Below are positions 20,332 through 28,917 of a stretch of DNA of 64,000 nucleotides, in pieces. The stretch's first letter is position 1. Every line of letters starts with the position of its first letter. The stretch comes from Alphaproteobacteria bacterium. GTDB taxonomy: Bacteria > Pseudomonadota > Alphaproteobacteria > UBA8366. The stretch lies in the NCBI GenBank assembly GCA_028281325.1, contig JANQKC010000018.1:1-64000 (forward strand), in the 5' to 3' direction. Under the pieces are notes generated by a model. The model ran no database searches, was not told the origin of the DNA, and saw nothing but the letters and a program-made list of their open reading frames with translations. A program made the translations under genes and the position numbers.

Positions 20332-21291
20332 GTGGAAGCGATCTCCAAGCCCGATCTGTATCCCGAAATCGAACCGTATGAGAGCGGCTGGCTGCGGGTC
20401 GACGACCTGCACACGCTCTATTGGGAACAGTCCGGCAATCCGGACGGCGTGCCGGCCGTCTTCCTGCATGGCGGCCCCGGCTCGGGCGCGACGCCGGCGC
20501 ACCGGCGCTTCTTCGATTCCAATCACTACCGGGTCGTCGTCTTCGATCAGCGCGGCGCGGGCCGGTCGACGCCGCTCGGCGAACTCAAGGACAACACCAC
20601 CGGCCATCTCGTCGCCGACGTGGACGCGCTGCGCAGCCATCTCGGTATCGAGCGTTGGCACGTGTTCGGCGGGTCCTGGGGCTCCAGTCTGGCGCTCGCC
20701 TACGCGCAGGCGCATCCGGACCGCTGCATCGCGCTGGTGCTGCGCGGCATCTTCCTGTGCCGCAGGCACGAGGTCGAGTGGTTCCTGACCGGCATGCGGC
20801 GGATCTTCCCCGAAGCCTGGCGCACCTTCGCCGACTACCTGCCCGAGGGGGAGCGCGACGACCTGCTCGCCGCGTATTATCGGCGGCTGACCGACCCGGA
20901 CCCGGCGATCCACATGCCCGCCGCTCGGGTGTGGAGCCAGTATGAGGGCGCGTGCTCGACGCTGCGGCCCAATCCCGACACCGTCGCCGCCTTCGCCGAC
21001 CCCAAGGTGGCGCTCGGCCTCGCCCGGATCGAGGCGCATTACTTCGCCAACGACCTGTTCCTGCCAGAGGGCCAGTTGCTGCTGAACGCGCACCGCCTGT
21101 CCGGCATTCCCGGCGTGATCGTGCAGGGGCGTTACGACGTGGTCTGCCCGATCGAATCCGCCGACGCCTTGGCGCGCGCCTGGCCCGACGCGGATTATGT
21201 CATCGTGCCCGACGCCGGCCATTCGGCGATGGAGCCGGGCATCCGCACCGCCCTGATCGACGCGACGAACCGCTTCCGCGCCCTGAGCTGA
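20332..21291 (+). CDS. pip: Proline iminopeptidase
   Basis: About 319 residues from GTG 20332, placing LYPEIEPYESGWLRV at the N-terminus as in the family; an ATG at 20290 would add 14 residues. It removes N-terminal proline from peptides. Alpha/beta-hydrolase features: FLHGGPGSGATPAHRRFFD (oxyanion hole), VVFDQRGAGRSTPLGELKDN, and nucleophile elbow VFGGSWGSSLALAYAQAHPD with Ser. Catalytic Asp is in QGRYDVVCPIESA and His in PDAGHSAMEPG. FDQRGAGRS and GGSWGS are typical of Pip (peptidase S33). Cytoplasmic. Monocistronic or followed by the PagL-like gene. Confidence 0.94.
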   Translation: MEAISKPDLYPEIEPYESGWLRVDDLHTLYWEQSGNPDGVPAVFLHGGPGSGATPAHRRFFDSNHYRVVVFDQRGAGRSTPLGELKDNTTGHLVADVDALRSHLGIERWHVFGGSWGSSLALAYAQAHPDRCIALVLRGIFLCRRHEVEWFLTGMRRIFPEAWRTFADYLPEGERDDLLAAYYRRLTDPDPAIHMPAARVWSQYEGACSTLRPNPDTVAAFADPKVALGLARIEAHYFANDLFLPEGQLLLNAHRLSGIPGVIVQGRYDVVCPIESADALARAWPDADYVIVPDAGHSAMEPGIRTALIDATNRFRALS

Positions 21292-21425
21292 GCCTTCGAC
21301 CCGACCGACCCGACGGCGACGGTCGGCGTCATTATGCGGGGCCGGCCGAAGCCTGCGCTTGCAGTAGCCGGGCGGGGCGGTATCATGCCCGGGATAAGAT
21401 CAGGCGGGACAGGGAGCGAAGGATC

Positions 21426-21983
21426 TTGCCGAAAAATCCAAAGCGCGCTGCGGGACGGTGGATTCCCGCGTGGCTCGCCGCGACGCTGGTGATCGGTGTG
21501 TTGGGTGGCATGCTGGCGGGCCCTCGCGCCGCCCAGGCGGAGGAACCCGCCCTGATGATGCTGCGCGGCGGCTTCGCGGGCGACATCGTCGCCGACCGGG
21601 ACAGCGGCGGCCTGTTCTCCTTCGAGTATCAGTCCGGCCCGGGATGGGAGCTGTATCACGTCCGCCCGACTATCGGGTTGCAGGCGACGACCAACGGCGC
21701 GTTTTATCTCTGGGGCGGGGCCAAGATCGACCTGTTCTTCGGCAAACGCTTCGTGCTGACGCCGACCACCGGCGTCGGCTTCTACAGCGAGGGCGACGGC
21801 CAAGACCTGGACAGCGTGCTGATCTTCCGCAACGGCGTCGACATCGCCTACCGCCTCGACAGCCGCGCCCGCGTCGGCCTGGGTTTTCACTACAAGTCGA
21901 ACTACGGCCTCGGCGACAAAGACCCCGGCATCGCCGCGCTGACGGTCTTCTACACCCACCCGCTCGGCGCGTTGCTGCCGTAG
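21426..21983 (+). CDS. PagL-like acyloxyacyl hydrolase family outer-membrane protein
   Basis: 185 residues with a TTG start at 21426 supported by GGGAG upstream. A Lys/Arg N-terminus, hydrophobic segment and signal-peptidase site (GPRAAQA) suggest export. The mature part is a small beta-barrel: RGGFAGDI, SFEYQSGP, NGAFYLWGGAKIDLFFGKRF, LTPTTGVGFYSEGDG, GVDIAYRLDSRARVGLGFHY. PagL enzymes remove the 3-O-acyl chain of lipid A using a His-Ser(-Glu) site in HxSN. Here the motif is HYKSNYGLGDKDPG: His and Ser-Asn are present but with one extra residue between them, so activity is uncertain. No other start has a comparable ribosome-binding site. Confidence 0.7.
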   Translation: MPKNPKRAAGRWIPAWLAATLVIGVLGGMLAGPRAAQAEEPALMMLRGGFAGDIVADRDSGGLFSFEYQSGPGWELYHVRPTIGLQATTNGAFYLWGGAKIDLFFGKRFVLTPTTGVGFYSEGDGQDLDSVLIFRNGVDIAYRLDSRARVGLGFHYKSNYGLGDKDPGIAALTVFYTHPLGALLP

Positions 21984-22113
21984 GGCGGGGCGGGGTGGAT
22001 TGCACTGCAATTATGGCGTTGTCGGCGTCATCGGCATCGCCAAGTGGAAACTTATAATAGTCGGATTGGACGGCCCGCTACGCTAACCTTTTCGACAAAT
22101 CAACTAAGTCTGC

Positions 22114-25100
22114 CTAGTCGACCTCGCGATTGAGACGCGCAGACCTTATCCGCTCATAAAGCTCTCTTGCCAGATGCGCGTGCGCTGCTGCCCGAAACTC
22201 CCTGTCGGTCATAACGCGGGAGAAGATCTCTTCATTCCCGTCCATGCGGTCGATGAACAGGTCATCAAAAATACGGTCGAGAAAGGACGAAAAATTTTCC
22301 AGGCTGTTGGCGTTTGCAGCCTCAACAATTTTCTCGTCATATTCAGCGGATGCACAAATCTGGTCGAAAAATAGTTGATCCGCCTTTGTGAAATCAGTGC
22401 CGAACCGATCGTTCAGCTTGTCGACGAGCGATGAAAGGGCCACATCTTCGTCCATCGCACCGGCTGTCCCCACATCGGTCGGACCTTTCAGCGGCTCCGC
22501 TTCGCCTTCCGAAAGGCCAATCGACCCTTCGGTCATCTGCTGCATCCGGTAATACCGAAGACCAACCTCATTCTCCAGCTTGAACGCTTGTCCTTCGCCC
22601 GGTGGTGGCAGCTTAGCCAGCAAATTGCGGACAAACGTATAGAGCTTCTCAAGCTCGCTATCCTGATACGGGATGATCTGGGATAAAAAGGCATACAAGT
22701 TGCGGTAGGCTGTTAGTTGGCCCCGAAACTCCTCCTTTACATTCTCTTCTCGCTCCATAAAACGGCTAACGACGATATCCAAGACTGCATTCATGGCACG
22801 GTGATCGCTGGCTGTATGGTCCCGTTTTCGCCGATACCAGGTTTCGGCAAAGGCATTGACGTCCTCAGGGCTAAAGATTGCTGCTTCGATCAGTTTATGC
22901 TGTAGCTCGTTCAGACGTTGGGGCTCAGCGTTTTCTCCAACGGGGGTGGTCTCATAATACGGTTTAAAGGCCTTGTAGATTTCTTCTTCTTCGTTGGCAA
23001 AATCAAGAACAAAGGTCCGTGTCTTTCCCGGCGCCGTGCGATTGAGGCGGGATAGTGTCTGAACAGCCTGAACCCCACCCAACTTCTTGACCACATACAT
23101 CGTCTGTAATAGTGGCTGGTCGAACCCGGTCTGGTACTTTTCCGCCACCAAAAGCACCCGATAATCATCGCGCTCGAAAGTCTCGGGCAACTCGCTTTCG
23201 GACAGACCCTTATTCATGGAAACTTCCGTGTAAGCAGATCCTGGATCATCGGGGTCTTCGACCGTCCCTGAGAAAGCGACCAGGGATCGGATACCCTCAT
23301 ACCCCTTGTCTTTTGTGTACTTGTCGAAGGCGAGCTTGTATTTGACCGCGGAGAGCCGCGATCCGGTCACGACCATAGCCTTGGCGCGACCGCCGAGCTC
23401 GTGCATCACATATTTATGGAAGTGCTCGACAATGACGCTGACAACTTGCTCGATGTTTACCGGGTGTAGCTCAAGGTAACGCGTTAGTTCTTTGGCCGCC
23501 TTTCGCCTCGGCACTTCCGGATCGTCTTCGATCTGTTTGATCAGACCGAAGAAGCGCTTGTACGTTGTGTAGTTCTGCAGAACGTCCATGATGAAGCCTT
23601 CTTCGATGGCTTGCCGCATGGAGTATTCATGAAACGGCGAGTGCCCAGCTGGTCCGGGTTCGTCGAACAGTGCCTTGGTCTTGAACTTCGGTGTCGCCGT
23701 AAAGGCGAAGAAGCTCAAATTTGGTTGCCGTGCCCGCTGCAAGGTGTCTCGCAGGATCGCGCGTTTAGCCTCGTCCGATAGATCGTCATCCTCTTCATCG
23801 CTCAACTGGGCCGCAACGGCCGCCTCGATCCCAGCGCGGTTCAGCATGCCGCGCAACGCTGTCGCTGTTTCGCCGCTCTGGGATGAGTGTGCCTCGTCGA
23901 CGATAACAGCGAAACGCTTGCCCGCCGTGTCAATTCTGACGCCTTCTCCCTTTGCTTCCAGTGTAGACAGGGCTTGCGCAATGAAGGGGAATTTCTGGAT
24001 GGTTGTAATGACGATGGGTGTGCCTTGCGACAGCGATCGTGCCAGTTGCTGTGTATTCTCGTCGATTTTCTCGACCACGCCTGTCTTGTGTTCGAACTGA
24101 TAGATCGTGTTTTGCAGCTGTTGATCCAGCACAAGCCGGTCGGTGACCACTACAACGGAATGGAAGACTTTCTCATCCTCGTCGTCGTGTAGACTCGCCA
24201 ATCGGTGTGCCAGCCAGGCGATGGAGTTGGACTTGCCCGACCCGGCCGAATGTTGCACCAAATAATTCCGCCCCGTTCCATGTGCCCTGGAATGGGCGAC
24301 CAGCCTTCTGACCGAGTCCAGCTGATGGTAACGAGGAAAAATCATAGTTTCCGTACGGATAGTGCGAACGCCCTTTTCCGTCTTGACCTGCTTTTCCTTT
24401 ACTTCTAAGTGCATGAAGCGCTGAAGGATATCTATCAGGCTATCGCGCGCTAGCACCTCATCCCACAGATAAGCAGTTTTCCAATTGTCTTCGGCCGACG
24501 GGTTGCCTGCCCCGTGGTTATTGCCTTTGTTGAACGGAAGAAAAACGGTTTCCTTGCCCTTAAGGCGCGTGGTCATCCATACCTCGTCAGGGTCGAGCGC
24601 AAAGTGCACTAGCGCTCGCTTCTTGAACCTGAACATCAGGTCTCGTTCATCCCGGTCCTTCATGTACTGGTTGCAGGCATCATTCGCTCGCTGCCCGGTC
24701 AATGGATTCTTTAACTCGGCTGTCACAACCGGCAGGCCGTTGATTGACAAGACTACGTCCAGAATGCAACGCCGCGACGTGCCGTCCGCATTCTTGAGGA
24801 AGGACCGAAATCCGACCTGACGCGTGATCGTCAATCGATTCTTGGTATATAGCTCAGCAGCCTCCGGGTTCATGCCCGTGTTGGGCCGAAAATAGGCGAG
24901 CCGAAAGGTCTTGCCATAACATTTGAAGCCATGGCGTAACACATGAAGCGCACCCTTTATTTCCAATTCTTTGGTAAGGCTATCGAGCACGGTCGCTTCG
25001 GTTTTGTCCGACAGCAGGGCTTCCAACTGCAACCATCGGCTCGCCTGACTTTCTCTCAAAAACCCTAGCGCGTCCGCAGGAAATAAGCCCAGCGCTTCAT

Positions 25101-25194
25101 CATAGTTTTTTGGATCACCCTTAACGTATCCACTCTGGGTAGTCAGGCCAGCCTCAATCGCCGTTTCAAAATCTGATTCCGTATGGCCGGCCAT
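22114..25194 (-). CDS. hsdR: Type I restriction enzyme R subunit
   Basis: 1026 residues, normal HsdR length. The N-terminal nuclease domain has LDVVLSINGLPVVTAELKNP, the PD-(D/E)XK site (Asp...Glu-x-Lys). SF2 translocase motifs follow: HSAGSGKSNSIAWL (Walker A), VVVTDRLVLDQQLQ, VIVDEAHSSQSGE (DEAH), FFAFTATPKFKTKALF, and QTGFDQPLLQTMYVVKKLGG with QTLSRLNR (motifs V, VI). The C-terminal part is the helical HsdM-contact region. It cleaves DNA lacking host methylation after ATP-driven translocation. Last gene of the operon hsdM-hsdS-small nuclease-like-hsdR; its ATG starts 3 bases after the preceding stop. The DNA is AT-richer than the flanks, fitting horizontal acquisition. Confidence 0.97.
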   Translation of the reverse strand: MAGHTESDFETAIEAGLTTQSGYVKGDPKNYDEALGLFPADALGFLRESQASRWLQLEALLSDKTEATVLDSLTKELEIKGALHVLRHGFKCYGKTFRLAYFRPNTGMNPEAAELYTKNRLTITRQVGFRSFLKNADGTSRRCILDVVLSINGLPVVTAELKNPLTGQRANDACNQYMKDRDERDLMFRFKKRALVHFALDPDEVWMTTRLKGKETVFLPFNKGNNHGAGNPSAEDNWKTAYLWDEVLARDSLIDILQRFMHLEVKEKQVKTEKGVRTIRTETMIFPRYHQLDSVRRLVAHSRAHGTGRNYLVQHSAGSGKSNSIAWLAHRLASLHDDEDEKVFHSVVVVTDRLVLDQQLQNTIYQFEHKTGVVEKIDENTQQLARSLSQGTPIVITTIQKFPFIAQALSTLEAKGEGVRIDTAGKRFAVIVDEAHSSQSGETATALRGMLNRAGIEAAVAAQLSDEEDDDLSDEAKRAILRDTLQRARQPNLSFFAFTATPKFKTKALFDEPGPAGHSPFHEYSMRQAIEEGFIMDVLQNYTTYKRFFGLIKQIEDDPEVPRRKAAKELTRYLELHPVNIEQVVSVIVEHFHKYVMHELGGRAKAMVVTGSRLSAVKYKLAFDKYTKDKGYEGIRSLVAFSGTVEDPDDPGSAYTEVSMNKGLSESELPETFERDDYRVLLVAEKYQTGFDQPLLQTMYVVKKLGGVQAVQTLSRLNRTAPGKTRTFVLDFANEEEEIYKAFKPYYETTPVGENAEPQRLNELQHKLIEAAIFSPEDVNAFAETWYRRKRDHTASDHRAMNAVLDIVVSRFMEREENVKEEFRGQLTAYRNLYAFLSQIIPYQDSELEKLYTFVRNLLAKLPPPGEGQAFKLENEVGLRYYRMQQMTEGSIGLSEGEAEPLKGPTDVGTAGAMDEDVALSSLVDKLNDRFGTDFTKADQLFFDQICASAEYDEKIVEAANANSLENFSSFLDRIFDDLFIDRMDGNEEIFSRVMTDREFRAAAHAHLARELYERIRSARLNREVD

Positions 25195-25197
25195 TGA

Positions 25198-25806
25198 TCA
25201 GATTCCCTGTACCGATGCGTTTTCAAGCTCCGCCAATGGCTTCCCGTTCACCTCATCAAAATGGTAGTAGCGAATGGAAGGGTCAGCCGTTAGTTGACGA
25301 TTGGGCTCCAAATACGGATCCGGGTTCTCATTCTCGGCGAATACGAATTTCCGCACTCTAATGCGACGACTGTCGCCCGTGTAATGCTGGATCGTGTGCT
25401 TAAGACTGCGGCACCAGCATAGGCCAGCTGTCAATTGCGGAACTATTTTATTAGCCGTTAAACTCTTAGATTTGAACTCAATACAATCGGCGTAAAACGC
25501 TCTGCGATGCGTCCAAAAAACAACGAAGTCGCATCGTCGCGACCAAGGCTTTGCCGTGTCATCCAAAAAGTGAAATAGCGGTGGCTTGTTCTTTCTTTGC
25601 AAATCAACCTGATCGTGATCGAGCTTAAATGCCATCCCTCGCCCTGAAAGCAATAGGTGTATCTTGCGTGTCTTCTCACGCGTTCCGGTAGATGGGAAAT
25701 ATTTTTCCTGAAGGATTACCTCTCCGTTCGTCCCGTCATGTATGACGTAGCGATTATTCACGTAGGCCCTGAGATGCCCATAATATGTCGCTGCATCGAG
25801 TGTCAT
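25198..25806 (-). CDS. Putative PD-(D/E)XK-type protein inside the type I RM operon
   Basis: 202 residues. The ATG at 25806 overlaps the hsdS stop as ATGA, which fixes the start and implies translational coupling. No family was recognised. A stretch typical of PD-(D/E)XK nuclease cores is visible: RRCDFVVFWTH (Asp93), then YADCIEFKSKS (Glu110, Lys112), then a helix with IVPQLTAGL (Gln124). The N-terminal part (YVNNRYVIHDG, RKIHLLLSGRGMAFKLDHD) looks like mixed alpha/beta. It sits between hsdS and hsdR, where standard type I loci have nothing. It could be an accessory nuclease, a control or antirestriction-like factor, or simply a protein that uses the fold for binding. The motif reading is mine and the function is inference. 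Confidence 0.75.
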   Translation of the reverse strand: MTLDAATYYGHLRAYVNNRYVIHDGTNGEVILQEKYFPSTGTREKTRKIHLLLSGRGMAFKLDHDQVDLQRKNKPPLFHFLDDTAKPWSRRCDFVVFWTHRRAFYADCIEFKSKSLTANKIVPQLTAGLCWCRSLKHTIQHYTGDSRRIRVRKFVFAENENPDPYLEPNRQLTADPSIRYYHFDEVNGKPLAELENASVQGI

Positions 25807-26525
25807 CGCAGGCTCATGATTTTGCCCGTTACTGCCGCTGTAATTAGAGCCGCGCGATATTCCAATAGCTGGCCACAAAGGCTCCGGTCTCTGTGGTTAG
25901 GCAAATCTCTAAGCGCTTTCGTACCTAATGCACCCCCTGTCGTCTTGCGAATTAACCCATCAATGCGTGCCGTTTTTTGATCTAAAAACTTTGACACTCT
26001 TTTTTGTTCTTCAATTGGCGGCACGACAATGAAAGCGTTTTTCATTGGGTATTGCCCAAGACCAAATCGTGTAACCCCATTTGCTGCGGTCTTAAATTGA
26101 TCGTTTAGTGGGCCAGAGCGGCATAACCACGCTAGAAACCCTCCATCAATTTCTGGACCCGGCTCAAGAATGGACAAATGATAGCCACAAAGAACATCCG
26201 GCATATCCTCAGCCACGAGCGCCGGGATACCGATGTCATCCCAACCCTCACTGTCTTTCGTGATTATTACCTGTCCGCGCTTTAGCTGGAACCGGTCGAT
26301 TTCTGCCTTGGTGGCGGAGCCCTCCATAAAGGGCAAACTTGGGGTGATGCGGTCGTTGTAATAAATGTCCGTGTAGTTACAGAGCCGAACCGGATCTTCA
26401 TCATCGTTAATGGTTTTATCTACATTGCTATTTCGAACATCGACAAAAAATTTGAGCTTTTCGAGCTTCCAACCATGCGGAAGCGGACCATAAGCTTGCC
26501 GAATGTTTTCCGGGATCTTCGTCAT
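25803..26525 (-). CDS. hsdS: Type I RM specificity subunit, single-TRD (half-size) HsdS
   Basis: 240 residues, about half the usual 400-600. The N-terminus LPHGWKLEKLKFFVDVRNS opens one target-recognition domain (residues 15-165), closed by the conserved helix VPPIEEQKRVSKFLDQKTAR-IDGLI and ending with LLEYRAALITAAVTGKI, the usual HsdS C-terminus. Between IDGLIRK and LLEYRAAL there are about 14 more residues than normal (GALGTKALRDLPNHRD), a possible insertion or repeat remnant. A single TRD would have to act as a homodimer and recognise a symmetric bipartite site, as known for some truncated type I S proteins. Start overlaps the hsdM stop (ATGA-type) and its stop overlaps the next ATG. Confidence 0.88.
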   Translation of the reverse strand: MTKIPENIRQAYGPLPHGWKLEKLKFFVDVRNSNVDKTINDDEDPVRLCNYTDIYYNDRITPSLPFMEGSATKAEIDRFQLKRGQVIITKDSEGWDDIGIPALVAEDMPDVLCGYHLSILEPGPEIDGGFLAWLCRSGPLNDQFKTAANGVTRFGLGQYPMKNAFIVVPPIEEQKRVSKFLDQKTARIDGLIRKTTGGALGTKALRDLPNHRDRSLCGQLLEYRAALITAAVTGKIMSLR

Positions 26526-28693
26526 GAAGTCAGTCCCTCTAGCAGCCCAGCGATCTCCCCTTCCAACTTTGCAATTTCCGCCTCGATCTTGTTGAGAGGA
26601 CGTGGCGGCTTGTAGACATGAAAATGTCGGTTGATTGGAATTTCGTATCCGACCTTTGTCTTGGAGTAGTCACACCAAGCATGATCCACATGAGGCAGGA
26701 CTTCGGCCTCAATGTAAGCGTCAATCGTTGGTCGCATTGCCTCAACGAGCGCATCATTGGGTTTGTTGGGGCCGAATTTCATTGGAAGCGGTAGCAATGT
26801 ATCAGCAGGCAACGGAATATTCTCGGTATCACGCAGTTGGCTGTCTGGCTCCATGTGCCCCTTGCTATCACGGCAAATCTCGGCATTCGGGTCGCGCTCA
26901 CCAATCGCCGAAAAGACTGCCTTCTTTACAGTAGTCGGCAGTTTGAGTGCTACATTTGCGGCGGAGGCTGATAGATCCTTATCGAAGGCCTCGCGGTCCA
27001 AGTAACGGCCCTTGCCTTCGAGAGTTTGGAGCATTTTTATTATGGCCTGTTGCTGCCTCTTGCCAGCCGTGATCTCCGCTTCGGCAGTGGTCTTATCCTT
27101 GCGCCTCTTGGATGTTGCCAGGTTGGTAAAAGCTCTTTGGTCCCAAAGGCGTTCGATGCGCTCCGGCGTTAGCTCGAAGTTCAGGCGAAGCGGTCGCTCT
27201 ACCGTTATTTTGAGGAAGCCGAACTCGTGGTTTTTGAATACACGGCTGACGACGTGATTCTCCGTATCGCCGTTTATCAGCACATCGGCAGTCTCTCCGT
27301 TCTGGTGGTTGCCATAGATGGTCGTCAGGTGACGAATTTGCTTTTCTGTTATTTCGTTCCGCTTGTTGTTGAGGCTTTTCTTCATTCGCTGAAAGAACCG
27401 GGTGCCATCGATCAGCTGTACCTTTCCCCTTCGCTCTAGTGCCTTCCGGTTCGTGACAAGCCAAATAAAAGTGTAGATGCCGGTGTTGTAGAAAAGCTGA
27501 TCGGGAAGTGCGATGATCGCGTCGAGCCAGTCATTTTCAATGATCCAGCGACGAATATTGGATGGACCCGATCCGGCATCACCCGAGAAAAGCGGCGAGC
27601 CGTTAAATACAATCGCGATCTTCGAGCCCTCGCCACCTTCTTCCAGTGACACATGCATTTTTGAAATCATGTGCTGCAGGAAGAGCAAAGACCCATCATT
27701 GATCGGGGGCAATCCGGCGCCAAAACGCCCTGCAAAGCCCAACAAGCGATGCTCGTTCTCGACTTGTTTTTTTTGATCCTTCCATTCGACACCGAAGGGA
27801 GGATTGGCCATCAAATAATGGAAGCGCTCGCCCTCAAAGCCATCAGAAGTCTTGCCGTCACCTAGGGTGTCGCCGAGTACAATGTTACTCGTGTCCTCAT
27901 CCTTGATCAGCATGTCGGAGCAACAAATCGCCCAGGACTCGTCATTGTACTCTTGACCGAACAACGCAAGGTTAGCCGACTCGTTTTGATCCAAGATGAA
28001 TTTTTCAGATTCTGAAAGCATCCCGCCCGTGCCGCATGCAGGATCGTAAATGGTGCGATAGATACCGGGGGTGTAGACGTCTTGCTCTCCGGTATAAATT
28101 AAGTTGGCCATCAACCGGATGACTTCTCGCGGGGTGAAGTGATCCCCCGCTTCCTCGTTAGCCTGCTCATTGAACCTCATGACCAAATGCTCGAACAAGT
28201 AGCCCATCTGTAGGTTTGTCACATGGTCGGGATGCAGGTCTACGTCCGCCATAGCCTTGACGATGTTGAAGAGGCGATTGCTGGCATCTAGTTTCTCGAT
28301 CTGGTCGCCAAACTTGAACCGCTCGAAGATGTCGCGCGCCGTCTTGGAAAAACCATTGATATAAGCAACCAAGTTGGGAGCGATGTTCTCCGAATCCCCT
28401 AACAAACGCTGAAACGTGAATGGACTGGTATTGTAAAGCGGGTGGCTCCGATCTGGGTCGGCTGTTCGCGACAGAATTCTCTCCATTGCGCCTTCGGGCA
28501 TGTCTTGTGCTTGCAGTTTCTTGTGCTGTTTTAAAACGGCATCTTTGTTCTGCTCTAGGACACAGTCTAGGCGCCGCAGAATAATCATCGGCAACATAAC
28601 CAAACGGTATTGCGGTGGCCGATAGGGACCGCGAAGCCGATTGGCAATATCCCAAATCGTAGTTTTGAGTTGGTCGTGTTGCGGAACGTTCAT
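26522..28693 (-). CDS. hsdM: Type I RM DNA methyltransferase subunit (long HsdM)
   Basis: 723 residues, the long subfamily. The N-terminal helical domain (TTIWDIANRLRGPYRPPQYR) precedes the catalytic domain: GDHFTPREVIRLMANLIY, YDPACGTGGMLSESEKF (SAM site), and YLMANPPFGVEWKD with NPPF, the adenine-N6 methylation motif. The C-terminal 150 residues include WCDYSKTKVGYEIPINRHFH and a final coiled coil (IEAEIAKLEGEIAGLLEG), typical of this subfamily. It modifies host DNA at the sequence chosen by HsdS. First gene of the operon; divergent from the RHH-RAMA gene at 28918 across a very AT-rich 224-base gap. Confidence 0.97.
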   Translation of the reverse strand: MNVPQHDQLKTTIWDIANRLRGPYRPPQYRLVMLPMIILRRLDCVLEQNKDAVLKQHKKLQAQDMPEGAMERILSRTADPDRSHPLYNTSPFTFQRLLGDSENIAPNLVAYINGFSKTARDIFERFKFGDQIEKLDASNRLFNIVKAMADVDLHPDHVTNLQMGYLFEHLVMRFNEQANEEAGDHFTPREVIRLMANLIYTGEQDVYTPGIYRTIYDPACGTGGMLSESEKFILDQNESANLALFGQEYNDESWAICCSDMLIKDEDTSNIVLGDTLGDGKTSDGFEGERFHYLMANPPFGVEWKDQKKQVENEHRLLGFAGRFGAGLPPINDGSLLFLQHMISKMHVSLEEGGEGSKIAIVFNGSPLFSGDAGSGPSNIRRWIIENDWLDAIIALPDQLFYNTGIYTFIWLVTNRKALERRGKVQLIDGTRFFQRMKKSLNNKRNEITEKQIRHLTTIYGNHQNGETADVLINGDTENHVVSRVFKNHEFGFLKITVERPLRLNFELTPERIERLWDQRAFTNLATSKRRKDKTTAEAEITAGKRQQQAIIKMLQTLEGKGRYLDREAFDKDLSASAANVALKLPTTVKKAVFSAIGERDPNAEICRDSKGHMEPDSQLRDTENIPLPADTLLPLPMKFGPNKPNDALVEAMRPTIDAYIEAEVLPHVDHAWCDYSKTKVGYEIPINRHFHVYKPPRPLNKIEAEIAKLEGEIAGLLEGLTS

Positions 28694-28917
28694 GCTAGTC
28701 CGTCAATTGTTGAAATTTAATGTCTCTACCAAAGGTCTACCACGCACCCATATGGTCGCCCAGCAACGAAGCGGATTAATTACAATCTTAAAAGCGTAAT
28801 TCGATATTATATTGCAACCGTTGATAAAAACCTCTCATAAATGTAAAGCAATTTACTAAAAAAACTCTTGAAACATGGAAAATATTATTTAAAGTAAATT
28901 AAGGAAAGGAAATTGTT
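28694..28917. promoter_or_regulatory. AT-rich divergent promoter region of hsdM and the RAMA gene
   Basis: The 224 bases between the divergent hsdM and RAMA-protein genes are the most AT-rich part of the window. On the minus strand TATAAT occurs at 28811-28806, a candidate -10 for the RM operon. On the plus strand TTGATA at 28821-28826 is a candidate -35 with a poor -10. AAGGAAAGGAA directly precedes the RAMA gene ATG and is a good ribosome-binding site. A dimeric RHH protein encoded next door could bind here, which is speculative. Confidence 0.4.

Noticed and set aside
22000..22110. Possible second copy of the tRNA-Arg 3' end as an attachment site at the left border of the RM island.
   Set aside because: I compared the tRNA end with this stretch and found no repeat of useful length.
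25803..26525. Frameshift as the reason for the short HsdS.
   Set aside because: Both ends of the protein match HsdS in the same frame and the start and stop overlap neighbouring genes neatly; an insertion or loss of one TRD explains the length better.
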